A DNA stretch of 64,000 nucleotides from Tundrisphaera lichenicola (GTDB lineage Bacteria; Planctomycetota; Planctomycetia; Isosphaerales; Isosphaeraceae): contig NZ_CP195106.1 of the NCBI RefSeq assembly GCF_051175385.1, positions 4,340,001-4,404,000 of the forward strand. The letters are read 5' to 3'. Positions 18,274 to 28,235 of this stretch are shown piece after piece (position 1 is the first letter of the stretch; every line of letters starts with the position of its first letter). The notes beneath the pieces were generated by a model. The model made no database searches and was not told the DNA's origin. It saw only the letters and a list, made by a program, of their open reading frames with translations. Position numbers and translations under genes: made by a program.

Positions 18274-19587
18274 TCAAATGAACTCGTTGATCAGGTTCTC
18301 GAGCATTTCTTGACGGCCGCTGACGTGGTCGGTGACCTCGCCCTTGGGCAGGATGTAGGCTTCGAGGTCGTTGAAGCTCGACTGCCCGGCCTCGACCCTC
18401 CGGCCGAGTTCGCCGTCCCAGCTCTTGTAGCGGTCGGCGACGAAACCGGAAAGTCGGCCATCGCTGATGATCGCATGGGCGATCTTCAGGCCCCGGGCGA
18501 AGGCATCCATCCCGCCGATGTGGGCATGGAAGAGGTCGATCGGCTCGAAGCTCTCGCGACGGACCTTGGCGTCGAAGTTGACGCCGCCGGTGGTCAGGCC
18601 GCCCATGCCCAGGACGCAGAGCATGCACTTGGTCGTCAGATAGATGTCGGTGGGGAACTGGTCGGTGTCCCAGCCGATCAGGGGATCGCCGGTGTTGGCG
18701 TCGAGCGAGCCGAGGGCCCCCGAGCCGATGGCCACGAGCATCTCGTGCATCATCTCGTGACCGGCCAGGGTCGCGTGGTTGGTCTCGAGGTTCAGCTTGA
18801 AGTGCGGGAGCAGGCCATAGGTCCGCAGGAAGTTGAGGCAGGCCGCCGCGTCGGAGTCGTACTGGTGCTTGGTCGGCTCCTTCGGCTTGGGCTCGATGTA
18901 GAACGGCCCGTTGAAGCCGATCTGCTTCTTGTAGTCGACCGCCATGTGGAGGAACCGGCCGAGGTGATCGACCTCGCGCTTGATGTCGGTATTCCAGAGG
19001 GTCGAATAGCCCTCACGGCCTCCCCAGAAGGTATAGCCGAGCCCGCCGAGATCCTGGGTGACCTCCATCATCTTCTTGACCTGGGCGGCGGCATAGGCGA
19101 AGACGTCGAGGTTGGGGCTGGTGGCCGCGCCGTGGGCGTACCGGGGATTGGAGAAGAGGTTGGCGGTCCCCCAGAGGAGCTTGACGCCGGTCCGGCCCAT
19201 CTCGTCCTTGAGGACCTTGACCACCTCGTCGAGGTTGGCGTGGCTCTCCTTGAGCGTGGAGCCTTCGGGGGCGACGTCGCGATCATGGAAGGCGAAGTAG
19301 GGGACGCCCAGTTTCTCGAAGAACTCGAAGGCGACCTTCACGCGGGTCCTGGCACGCGGCAGGCCATCGACCCCATCGTCCCAGGGCCGGATCGCCGTGC
19401 CGGGGCCGAACGGGTCGCCCAGCGGATTCGCTATGGTGTGCCAGTAGACCACCGAGAATCGGAGGTGGTCCTTCATCGCCTTGCCACCGACCAGCTCGTC
19501 GGGATTGTAGTGCTTGAATTCCAGGGGGTTGCGCGACTTGGGGCCGCCAAACTGGATCTTCGGGACGCCTGCAAAAAATTCCGACAT
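18274..19587 (-). CDS. xylA: Xylose isomerase
   Basis: 437 residues, the length of class II xylose isomerases. It interconverts D-xylose and D-xylulose (also glucose/fructose) in the cytoplasm with two divalent metals. The N-terminus is the family start M-S-E-F-F-A-G-V-P-K-I-Q-F. Signature stretches: Y-F-A-F-H-D-R-D-V-A-P-E-G (active-site His), W-G-G-R-E-G-Y, Y-I-E-P-K-P-K-E-P-T-K-H-Q-Y-D (metal ligand Glu and substrate Lys), N-H-A-T-L-A-G-H, and G-S-L-D-A-N-T-G-D with G-W-D-T-D-Q-F-P-T (metal ligands). No xylulokinase or transporter lies beside it. It is divergent from the giant macroglobulin-like gene with 348 bp between. The assignment is very secure. Confidence 0.97.
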   Translation of the reverse strand: MSEFFAGVPKIQFGGPKSRNPLEFKHYNPDELVGGKAMKDHLRFSVVYWHTIANPLGDPFGPGTAIRPWDDGVDGLPRARTRVKVAFEFFEKLGVPYFAFHDRDVAPEGSTLKESHANLDEVVKVLKDEMGRTGVKLLWGTANLFSNPRYAHGAATSPNLDVFAYAAAQVKKMMEVTQDLGGLGYTFWGGREGYSTLWNTDIKREVDHLGRFLHMAVDYKKQIGFNGPFYIEPKPKEPTKHQYDSDAAACLNFLRTYGLLPHFKLNLETNHATLAGHEMMHEMLVAIGSGALGSLDANTGDPLIGWDTDQFPTDIYLTTKCMLCVLGMGGLTTGGVNFDAKVRRESFEPIDLFHAHIGGMDAFARGLKIAHAIISDGRLSGFVADRYKSWDGELGRRVEAGQSSFNDLEAYILPKGEVTDHVSGRQEMLENLINEFI

Positions 19588-19935
19588 CGGACCGCCACCC
19601 CGTTCTCGAATGTGTTCCTCGCCTCTGGAGGCCGGTAGGGATTTCTAGTCTAGAATCGCCCCGAGTCCGGGGCAACCCCCTCGATTGAACCGAGTCGTCC
19701 TGTTTGGATCGTCGAGGGAAGTTTCCAAGAAAATCGAGGTTTGGCCGTGATTCCCGAGGGTACCCTGTTGCTCTCGATCGGCCCTCTGGGCGGCCGACCG
19801 CTAGGCGCGACCTCTTGGCGGGCGTACCCTGGGCGGCATCCCTTCGGGAACGAATTCGGAGTCGGCGGCGTCCAAGGTCGACGGCCGAGCCTCCGACGCT
19901 CCACTTCTGTTCTCCACTCTCCGGGAGATTCCTCG

Positions 19936-22900
19936 ATGACGATCGACGACGGACGGCGCCCTGGTCGGTGGCCGCTGATGGCCCTGGCGGCACTCGGGAT
20001 GCTCGCGACGGGCCTCGGGGCCGACGAACCCTCGAAATCGCCCCAGGAGACGAGTCGGGCCGTTTCGCCGATCACTCCCGACGTCCCCGGCTCGGTGGTC
20101 GCAGCCCTCCAGGAAGGGAAGTACGTCGAGGCGGACGCCGGACTGGCCAGGCTGATCGCCGAGGCCAAGAGTCCCGTCGAGAAGTCGTATTACCGCTTCC
20201 TCCGGGGGATCTCCGAGCGACTGGCGGGCAAGCCCGACGAGTCGCAACGGACGCTCACCGAGGCCCTTGACGAGGACCCGAAGGGGCCCTGGGCCGCCAA
20301 GATCCGGTTCGAGCTGGCGGCGGTCGAACTGTCGAGGGGACGGCCTGACGAGGCCGAGGCCCTGGCCCGCGCCGAGGCCGAATCGCTCCTGAACGCCGAT
20401 CGGAAGGACCGACTGGCCGGGGTCTATCACGCCTTCGCGCGGAAGCTCATGACCCCGGATGACCCGGTCACGCCGTCCGACCCGGTTCGGGCTTACGCCC
20501 TGCTGGCCAAGGCCCGCGAGCTGGCCAAGGGCGAGAAGCTCCGGGCCTCGCTCCTCTTCGAGATGGCCAGGGCTGGCCAGAAGCCCGGGGCCCAGGGCCA
20601 GCAGCCCGCCCCCGGACTGGCGATCGACCCGATTCGCGACTTCCAGGCCTACCTCAAGGAGTATCCGAAGGGGGACGATCGATTCGCCGCGAGGTTCCAC
20701 CTCGGGGAGGCCCAGCTCGCCACCGGCCAGGCCGTCGCCGCCCGGCTGACCTTCGTCGACCTCGCCCGAGATCTCGGGGTCGAGCTGGCCAAGGCCCCAT
20801 CGAAGGACCTTGCCGAACTCAAGGCGCAAGCCCTCTATCAGATCGCCCGGACCCACGGGATCCCGACGCCGCCCGATGATACCCAGCTCAACCTGGGCGT
20901 GGCCGCGCTCCGGAGGTTCCTGGCCGACGCCCCCGGCCACCCGGACGCCGTACGGGCCGCTTATGAGATCGGGGCGTCCTACCTCGCCCGCGGGAGGGCA
21001 GACGAGGCGATCAAGGCACTCACCTCCTTCCTGAAGGGGGAGGGTTACCAGGCCGACTCCGACCAGGCGAAGCGGGACCTGGCCGATCTGTCGATGACGG
21101 CCACCTTCCAGGTCGCCCAGACCCTTCAGGGGCAGGCGAAGTTCGACGAGGCGGTCGCCGCCTATCAGGGATACCTGGCGAAGTTCCCCAACGGCCCGCA
21201 GTCGGCCGACGCCCAGCGGGCAATCCTCGACACGAAGCTCCAGGAGGCCGCCGACGCCCTCTCTCGAGAGAAATATGCCGAGGCCCGGATCCTCTGGGAG
21301 GGGTTCATCGCCCAGAATCCGCTCGATTCTCGAGTCCCCACTTTGATGTTCGCCGTCGGCGAGAGCTTCGAGATCGAGCGGAAATTCGACGAGGCGATCG
21401 CCTCCTGGGATCCCTTGATCGGCAAGTTCCCCGGCTCCGAGCCCGCCGCCCACGCCCAGTTCGAGATCGCCTCGATCTTCGAGACCGAGAAAGGGGACCC
21501 CGCCGGCGCGATCGAGCGGTTCCGCAAGGTGACCGCCGAGCCCTGGACCTCTCAGGCCAACCAGCGGATCGCCGTGATGGAGGCCAAGGCCCTCACCGTG
21601 GTCAGTCCCCGGACCTTCCGATCGGGGGAGACGGCCCATCTCAAGGTGACCTCGCGGAACCTGGAGACGCTGACCTTCACCGCCTACAAGCTGAATGCCG
21701 AGGCCTACTTCCGCAAGAAGCACGTCCTGGGAGGCGTCGGGTCGCTGGATGTCGGGCTGGTCGCCCCCGACGCCGAGTGGACCGTGCCGGTCCCCGGCTA
21801 TGGCAAGTTCAAGCCGGTCGAGGCCACTTACGACCTCAAGGTCGCCGTGCCCGGCGTCTACGTCGTGAAGGTCTCCGACGAGAAGACGCTCCAGGCCACG
21901 GCCCTGGTCCTCGGTTCGGACCTGGAAGCGATCGTGAAGGTCTCGCGCGAGCAGATCCTCGTCTTCGCCCAGGACATGAAGACCGGCAAGGGGCGCAAAG
22001 GGGCCCGGGTCCTGGTGGCCGACGGTTCGGGGGTGATCCTCGAAAAGACCACCGGCGACGACGGCGTCCTGCTGGCGAAATGGGATCGGCCGCTGGTCGG
22101 CTCGGGGCCTTTCGCCCCGGGCTTCTCGCCCGATCAGGACACCGCGAACATCCTCGTCCCTCCGGCCCCGCCTTTGCCCGATGCCGCGCTCCAGTATCTC
22201 GTCCTGGATGGACCGGACGCGGCGGGATCGGCCCTCGGCGTGCCGGACAAGGTGGCCCAGGGCCTCACCCCGAGGGCCTACATCTACACGGATCGGCCCG
22301 CCTATCGGCCCGGCCAGGAGGTCGCGCTCCGAGGGGTCATCCGCGAGGCACAGGATGGCCAGTACCTCAATCCATCGAAAGAAGTCTATCAGCTCGACGT
22401 CCGCGATGCCCGGGGTCGGACGATCCTAGCGAGGCCGACGACGTTGTCGGAGTACGGGACCTTCCACGAGACGGTCCGGCTCGATCAGGGGGCTCCGGTC
22501 GGGACCTATCAGGTCACTCTTACCCGGCCGGGCCACTCGACCTTCAACGGCCAGTTCGAGGTCCGGTCGTACAAACTGGAGAAGATCGACCTCGATTTCG
22601 ACCTGCCCCGGACGGTCTATTACCGGGGGGAGCAGATCCAGGCCGACCTGATCGCCAGGTATCAGTACGGGGCGCCCGTCGCCGGCCGTCCGATCGAGGT
22701 CTTGCTCCCCGACGGCCGGACGGTCCGGGGCTCGACCGACCAGGCCGGGAAGTTCCACGTCGAGTTCCCCACCGATGGATTCTCCGAGGAGCAGGCGCTC
22801 CGGATCGTGGCCCGGCTGCCGGGCGATAACGTGGGGGCGGTCGCCGGTGTGATGCTGGCGATCAAAGGGTTCCGGATCGACCTGTCCACGACCCGCGACG

Positions 22901-25900
22901 TCTACCTCGACGGCGAGACCTTCGCCCTCAACCTCGCCACGCTCAATGCTCAGGGTAAGCCCATCGGCCAGGAACTGAGGGTGGCGGTCCTCAAGCAGGT
23001 CACCCAGGGGGGGCGGACCACCGAGCGTGAAGTCTCCACCCGCGTGGTCGCCACCGACAAGGAGACCGGCAAGGCGACGGCCTCGCTCAAGATCGACGAC
23101 GACCGGGGTGGCTCGTACATCCTCCGGGCCGCCGGGACCGACCAGTTCGGCAACCCGATCGTCTCGGACGAGGCCCTGCAAATCTCCGGGAAGGACGACG
23201 AGACCCGGCTCCGGATCCTGACCGACCGCCAGTCGTTCAAGGTCGGCGAGACCGCCGGTGTCCGGCTCCACAGCCGTTCCGGCCCCGGCACGGCCCTGCT
23301 GGCCTGGGAGGCGGATCGGATCCTCCAGTACAAGCTCCTGCCGATCTCCGAGGGGGAAAACCCGCTGAGCTGGGAGATCGACGGGACTCAGTTCCCCAAC
23401 TTCACCCTGACCGCGTCGAGGATGGCCGGAGACCGATTCGACGAGGCCAGCCTGGACATCCGGGTCGAACGCGACCTCCGGCTGACCGTCACCCCGAAGA
23501 AGCCGTCGGTCGGGCCGGGCGAGGAGGTCGAAGTGGAGGTCCAGGCCGTCGACCAGCTCGGCAAGCCGGTCGCGGCCGAGGTCGCGTTGGCCCTGGTCGA
23601 CCGGTCGCTCCTGAGGCTTTTCGAGGACAATCGCCCGCCGATCGGCCCGTTCTTCTACGACCAGACCCGGACGGGTGCCTTCTCGACCGAGGCGACGAAC
23701 ACCTTCCGAGACGAGCCGGCCACCATGCCGGTCTCCGAGGCCGTGGTCGAGGAGTCCGAGAGGGTCGCTGCCCAGGCCCGGAACGATGCCAGCCGCGAAG
23801 CCGTCAAGGGGCAGGCCCAGGCCCTTTCCCGATTCGCCGCCCCATACGATGCGAACGGTCCGGTCAACGGTCGAATGGGCGAGATGAGCGCAGCTCGAAT
23901 GATGGCCCCGGCTGCTCCTCCGATGCCGGGCGGTATGGGTGGGATGGGGGGCGGTATGGTCGGGATGGGGGCACCCGGCCAGGCCCATGCCGGCGCCACC
24001 CTGAACATGGCTCAACCGGCCGCCGACGGCTTGATGGATTCGGTCCGAGACGTCGACCGTAAGCGAGCTTTCGGCATGCAGGAGAAATCCGGCGAGGATC
24101 TGCAAGACTTCGGGCGGGGCGCGAGGGCCAAGAAAGCCGAGATGGCGGCCAATCCCGCGCTTCCTCGCGAGCAGTTCACCGAGACCGCCTACTGGAACCC
24201 TTCGGTCGTCACCGGCAAGGATGGCAAGGCGACGGTCAAATTCACGGCCCCGATGTCCCTCTCGGATTATCAATTCTCGGCCCGAGGCGTGACCGGCAAC
24301 GACACGCTGGTCGGCCAGGCACTCTCGGGGCTGGTCGTCCGCAAGGATTTCTTCGTCGATCTCAAAGTCCCGACCATTCTCACCCAGGGGGATAAGCCCC
24401 GATTTGCCGCGCAGGTTCACCACCTGGGCGTGAAGGGCCCAGCCGAGGTCCGCTTGACGATCTACTCGGGAGAGCGGCAGGAGGTCTACCCGAAGGCCCT
24501 CGAATGGAAGGGGGACGGCGTCGAGGAGATCCTCTTCGAGCCGTTCGAGGTCCCCGATGGCGATTCGGTCCGCCTGACCCTCACGGCCAAGGCCGGCGAG
24601 GCTTCCGACGAACTGGTCCTCGAGGTCCCGATCCGCCCCTGGGGCGTCCAGGCATTCGCCTCGGCCTCGGGGACCACTTCCAATGGCGCGACGGTGTTCG
24701 TTGGGCTCCCGGCGGGCCGGGCTTATGAAAACCCCGAGATGCGAATCGACGTCTCCCCCACGATCCGCAGGCTCCTGATCGAGCTGGCCCTGGGACGTGA
24801 TTTCCGGATCGTGAATTTTGCCGCCTCCAAGAGCCGGATCATCTGGCCGCCCACCCCCGACACGACCACCGATCGCGCCTCGGATCTGCTCGGGGCCACA
24901 TCGGCCCTGATCTACCTGCGCGAGGTCAAGGCTCCCGAGGCCCCCGAGGCGTCCCGGCTGGCCGATCGGATTCGAGGTCTGGTCGCCGAGCTGGTCACCG
25001 CCCAGAACGATGACGGGGGCTGGCCCTGGGTGGTCCCCGCCGAGGGCCGGAAGCGCCCCGCCAGCGATCGCCTGGCCTCGGCCCAGGCGGCCTACGCCCT
25101 GAGCGAGGCGAGGGCCCTCGGGATGTTGCCCGAGCCCGCCGCCCTCGACAAGGCGACGACCTACCTCGAACAGGAGTTCATCCGGGCGGGCAATATCCCC
25201 GAGGCCCGCGCCGAGGTCCTCCACGCCCTGGCCATGCTGGGCAAGGCGACCTTTGAACAGGCCAACGCCTTGAATCGGTCCCGCCAGAATCTATCCGATA
25301 TCGCCCTGGCCTACCTGGCCTTGACGATGACCAAGCTCGACCGGGCGAACCTGGCCGGCGAGGTCCTGGATGTGCTGGCCCCTCGGGCCAAGACCGAGTC
25401 GGCCGGCCCGGGCCAGAAGCCCCGGAAGTACTGGGAGGGGAAGGATCAGGGGCCTTATCACCGGGGGTCCGTCGAGACCACGGCCCTGGCCGCCCTCGCC
25501 TTCGCCAAGGGTCGCCCGCAGGCCGGCGAGGTCGAGGCGGCGATTGACTGGTTGCTGGCCCACCGGGTCGGGCAAGGCTGGAACCCGCACAAGGCCAAGG
25601 GGGCCGCACTGGCCGCGCTGGCGGCGTTCTACGGCAAGGCGGGCCTGGCCGAGGATCGCTATCGGCTGGTCGTGATCGTCAACGACACCGAGGTCCATCG
25701 GGCCGAGGTCATCGGCTCGCCCGTCGGTCAGGTCGTGGCCGTCCCCCGGAAGGCGCTCAAGCTGGGCGATCCCAACCGGGTCCGGTTCCAGATCGAAGGT
25801 CGGGGGACTTTGGGCTATTCGGTCACCTTGACCGGCTTCGCTCGCGATTTCGCCCCCGAGCAGAAGCGTGACGGTAAGGTCTTCCAGATCCTCGGACGCC

Positions 25901-28194
25901 CTTATTTCCCCGCCGATCCCGAATTGGACGGCAAGCCGTTGCCGACCGGCTTCGGCGTGGCGGTCAACCCGACGACCTTCGTCAACAAGGCCACCCAGGT
26001 CGCGCAGGGGGGGCGGATCAAGGTCAAGGTTTACCCGGGCGAGTACCATCCCACCGGGCAGCCGACCTGGGAACGCGACTTCGTGGTCATCGAGGAGCCC
26101 CTGCCCGCCGGGACCACCTTGATCGAAGGCTCGGTGCAGACCACGGCCAGCTCCTTCGAGCTGATCGACGACGTGCTGACCTTCTACTTCGCACCCGAAG
26201 ATGGACTGAACACGATCGAGTACGAGCTGGCCGGATATCTCCCCGGCCGCTATCGGGCCCTGCCCACCAAGATCCGAGGGGCCTATGATCCGCGCCAGGT
26301 CCACCTGGGCGAGCCCGCCTCGCTCCAGGTCCTCGCTCCCGGCGAGCCTTCGACCGACCCCTACCGGGCCACCCCGGATGAGCTGTACGCCCGAGGAAAG
26401 GCACTCTTCGAGGATGGCAAGCTTGCCGAGGCCGCCCAGCCGCTCGAAGAACTCTTCGGGGGCTACGGGCTCCGCGACGAGGTCGCCAAGGATGCCGCGC
26501 GGATGCTCCTGACGATACACATCAAGGATTACCAGCCCCGGAAGGTCGTCCAGGATTTCGAGATCCTCCGCGAGAAAGGCCCCGAACTGGTCATCCCCTT
26601 CGACGAGGTCCTGGTCATCGGCCGGGCCTATCGCGACATCGGCGAGCACGAGCGGGCCTACCTGGTCTTCCGGGCCATCGCCGAGGCCAGTTACATCGAG
26701 GACGCCCAGGTCGGCGAGGCCCTCCGCCAGAATGGCAAGACTCTGGGGGCCATCGCCTATCTGATCGACCTCTGGCGTGAGTCGCCCAACACCCCGTCGA
26801 TCGAGACCGACTTCTTCGGGCTCTCGCAACTGATCGCCGGGGCCGCCACCAAGGCGATCACCGACCCCGCCCTCCGCCGGGAACTGGCCGAGGCCGGGGT
26901 TACCCGGTCGGAACTCCTCCTCCAGACGATTCGGATGATCCAGACTTTCCTCTCGCAGTCTCCCAGGAATCCGCTGGCCGATGAGGCGAGCCTGGCCCTC
27001 CTCGGCTCGTTCCTCGAACTGGAAGACTTCGAGGCGGTGGTCCGACTCGCCCCGAGGTTCGCCACGCTCTACCCCAAGAGCACCTTCCAGGACAGTTTCC
27101 AGTACAGCGAGGCCCTCGGCCGGTTCTCGCTCGGCCAGTACGACCGCGCCATCGAGGTCGCCCAGGCCATCGCGCAGGCGACTTACAAGGACCCCAATGG
27201 TGTCGACCAGCCCAGCCCCAACAAGTGGCAGGCGATCTACATCCTCGGCCAGATTTACGACGCCCGGCGCAACCCCGCCAAGGCCGTCGAGTACTACCGA
27301 CAGGTCGCCGACCGCTTCACCGACGCCGCCGGGGCCGTGAAGGCCCTCACTCGCAAGGATCTGAAACTCCCCGAGGTTTCGGTGATCCGTCCTCCGGGCG
27401 ATCGACCCATGCCGACGGACCCGAAATTCCGCAACGTCGGCGTTGGAGTAGACGCGGGCAAGCCAGAGCCCACCTATCCCGACAAGGTGGACCTCGGCTA
27501 CCGGAACATCGCCGAGGCCGACCTGAAGGTCTACCCGGTCGACCTGATGCGGCTCTACCTGACCCGGAGGAATCTCGACGGGATCGCCGGGATCGACCTC
27601 GCCGGGATCACGCCGCTCCACGAGTCGAGCATCAAGCTCGGCGACGGGGCCGATTTCGCCGATCGGGTCCGTACGCTCGAGTTACCCCTGGCCAAGGAAG
27701 GGGCCTACCTCGTGATGGCCCGAGGTGAGAATCTCTACACTTCGGGGATTGCCCTGGTGACCCCCCTGGAACTGGAGGTGGTGGAGGAGGCCGACGCCGG
27801 TCGGGTCCGCGTGAGGGTCCGTGACGCGAAGACCGGCGACCTCGTTCCCAAGGTCCTCGTGAAGGTGATCGGCACCGACAACCCGACCTTCTTCTCGGGC
27901 CAGACCGACCTGAGGGGTGTCTTCGTGGCCGAAGGGGTCACCGGCCAGGTGACCGCCGTCGCCCGCAAGGGGACGGGCCAGTACGCCTTCTATCGTGGCA
28001 CCGCTCGAGTCGGCTCCGCGCCGAACCCGCCACCCACCGACGCCCCCAAGCCCGGCGCACCCGAGTCGGCGTCCGCCGAGTCGCAATCGCTCGACAAGAA
28101 CCTCCGCGAGCAGAACACGAGCAACCAGATCCGCCAGCTCGACCGGCTCGAGAATCGCTACAACAACGCCCCGCAGGGCGTGAAACCCTTCTGA
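19936..28194 (+). CDS. Giant alpha-2-macroglobulin-like protein with TPR regions at both ends
   Basis: 2752 residues from ATG 19936; the frame is open to 19741, but 19936 starts a signal sequence ending in G-L-G-A-D. Residues about 40-540 are TPR-like helices. Macroglobulin domains follow, with an MG2-like Y-I-Y-T-D-R-P-A-Y-R-P-G-Q near 780. A Gly/Met-rich linker lies near 1331. The A2M core is near 1413 (A-Y-W-N-P-S-V-V-T), and a terpenoid-cyclase-like helical domain at about 1645-1920 includes N-D-D-G-G-W-P-W. More TPR (about 2145-2470) and an Ig-like C-terminal domain follow. The C-x-E-Q thioester expected at the start of the cyclase-like domain is absent. Known family members trap proteases or guard the envelope; without a thioester, a structural role is more likely (inference). 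Confidence 0.85.
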   Translation: MTIDDGRRPGRWPLMALAALGMLATGLGADEPSKSPQETSRAVSPITPDVPGSVVAALQEGKYVEADAGLARLIAEAKSPVEKSYYRFLRGISERLAGKPDESQRTLTEALDEDPKGPWAAKIRFELAAVELSRGRPDEAEALARAEAESLLNADRKDRLAGVYHAFARKLMTPDDPVTPSDPVRAYALLAKARELAKGEKLRASLLFEMARAGQKPGAQGQQPAPGLAIDPIRDFQAYLKEYPKGDDRFAARFHLGEAQLATGQAVAARLTFVDLARDLGVELAKAPSKDLAELKAQALYQIARTHGIPTPPDDTQLNLGVAALRRFLADAPGHPDAVRAAYEIGASYLARGRADEAIKALTSFLKGEGYQADSDQAKRDLADLSMTATFQVAQTLQGQAKFDEAVAAYQGYLAKFPNGPQSADAQRAILDTKLQEAADALSREKYAEARILWEGFIAQNPLDSRVPTLMFAVGESFEIERKFDEAIASWDPLIGKFPGSEPAAHAQFEIASIFETEKGDPAGAIERFRKVTAEPWTSQANQRIAVMEAKALTVVSPRTFRSGETAHLKVTSRNLETLTFTAYKLNAEAYFRKKHVLGGVGSLDVGLVAPDAEWTVPVPGYGKFKPVEATYDLKVAVPGVYVVKVSDEKTLQATALVLGSDLEAIVKVSREQILVFAQDMKTGKGRKGARVLVADGSGVILEKTTGDDGVLLAKWDRPLVGSGPFAPGFSPDQDTANILVPPAPPLPDAALQYLVLDGPDAAGSALGVPDKVAQGLTPRAYIYTDRPAYRPGQEVALRGVIREAQDGQYLNPSKEVYQLDVRDARGRTILARPTTLSEYGTFHETVRLDQGAPVGTYQVTLTRPGHSTFNGQFEVRSYKLEKIDLDFDLPRTVYYRGEQIQADLIARYQYGAPVAGRPIEVLLPDGRTVRGSTDQAGKFHVEFPTDGFSEEQALRIVARLPGDNVGAVAGVMLAIKGFRIDLSTTRDVYLDGETFALNLATLNAQGKPIGQELRVAVLKQVTQGGRTTEREVSTRVVATDKETGKATASLKIDDDRGGSYILRAAGTDQFGNPIVSDEALQISGKDDETRLRILTDRQSFKVGETAGVRLHSRSGPGTALLAWEADRILQYKLLPISEGENPLSWEIDGTQFPNFTLTASRMAGDRFDEASLDIRVERDLRLTVTPKKPSVGPGEEVEVEVQAVDQLGKPVAAEVALALVDRSLLRLFEDNRPPIGPFFYDQTRTGAFSTEATNTFRDEPATMPVSEAVVEESERVAAQARNDASREAVKGQAQALSRFAAPYDANGPVNGRMGEMSAARMMAPAAPPMPGGMGGMGGGMVGMGAPGQAHAGATLNMAQPAADGLMDSVRDVDRKRAFGMQEKSGEDLQDFGRGARAKKAEMAANPALPREQFTETAYWNPSVVTGKDGKATVKFTAPMSLSDYQFSARGVTGNDTLVGQALSGLVVRKDFFVDLKVPTILTQGDKPRFAAQVHHLGVKGPAEVRLTIYSGERQEVYPKALEWKGDGVEEILFEPFEVPDGDSVRLTLTAKAGEASDELVLEVPIRPWGVQAFASASGTTSNGATVFVGLPAGRAYENPEMRIDVSPTIRRLLIELALGRDFRIVNFAASKSRIIWPPTPDTTTDRASDLLGATSALIYLREVKAPEAPEASRLADRIRGLVAELVTAQNDDGGWPWVVPAEGRKRPASDRLASAQAAYALSEARALGMLPEPAALDKATTYLEQEFIRAGNIPEARAEVLHALAMLGKATFEQANALNRSRQNLSDIALAYLALTMTKLDRANLAGEVLDVLAPRAKTESAGPGQKPRKYWEGKDQGPYHRGSVETTALAALAFAKGRPQAGEVEAAIDWLLAHRVGQGWNPHKAKGAALAALAAFYGKAGLAEDRYRLVVIVNDTEVHRAEVIGSPVGQVVAVPRKALKLGDPNRVRFQIEGRGTLGYSVTLTGFARDFAPEQKRDGKVFQILGRPYFPADPELDGKPLPTGFGVAVNPTTFVNKATQVAQGGRIKVKVYPGEYHPTGQPTWERDFVVIEEPLPAGTTLIEGSVQTTASSFELIDDVLTFYFAPEDGLNTIEYELAGYLPGRYRALPTKIRGAYDPRQVHLGEPASLQVLAPGEPSTDPYRATPDELYARGKALFEDGKLAEAAQPLEELFGGYGLRDEVAKDAARMLLTIHIKDYQPRKVVQDFEILREKGPELVIPFDEVLVIGRAYRDIGEHERAYLVFRAIAEASYIEDAQVGEALRQNGKTLGAIAYLIDLWRESPNTPSIETDFFGLSQLIAGAATKAITDPALRRELAEAGVTRSELLLQTIRMIQTFLSQSPRNPLADEASLALLGSFLELEDFEAVVRLAPRFATLYPKSTFQDSFQYSEALGRFSLGQYDRAIEVAQAIAQATYKDPNGVDQPSPNKWQAIYILGQIYDARRNPAKAVEYYRQVADRFTDAAGAVKALTRKDLKLPEVSVIRPPGDRPMPTDPKFRNVGVGVDAGKPEPTYPDKVDLGYRNIAEADLKVYPVDLMRLYLTRRNLDGIAGIDLAGITPLHESSIKLGDGADFADRVRTLELPLAKEGAYLVMARGENLYTSGIALVTPLELEVVEEADAGRVRVRVRDAKTGDLVPKVLVKVIGTDNPTFFSGQTDLRGVFVAEGVTGQVTAVARKGTGQYAFYRGTARVGSAPNPPPTDAPKPGAPESASAESQSLDKNLREQNTSNQIRQLDRLENRYNNAPQGVKPF

Positions 28195-28209
28195 CAGGCC
28201 CACGAGCGA

Positions 28210-28235
28210 GACCTCGGGGAACTCTCCCCGAGGTC
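28210..28235 (+). terminator. Terminator-like hairpin after the macroglobulin-like gene
   Basis: Perfect 10-bp stem (GACCTCGGGG and CCCCGAGGTC) with the 6-nt loop AACTCT, starting 16 bp after the stop codon. It lacks a T-tract, as is common in high-GC genomes. Confidence 0.7.
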
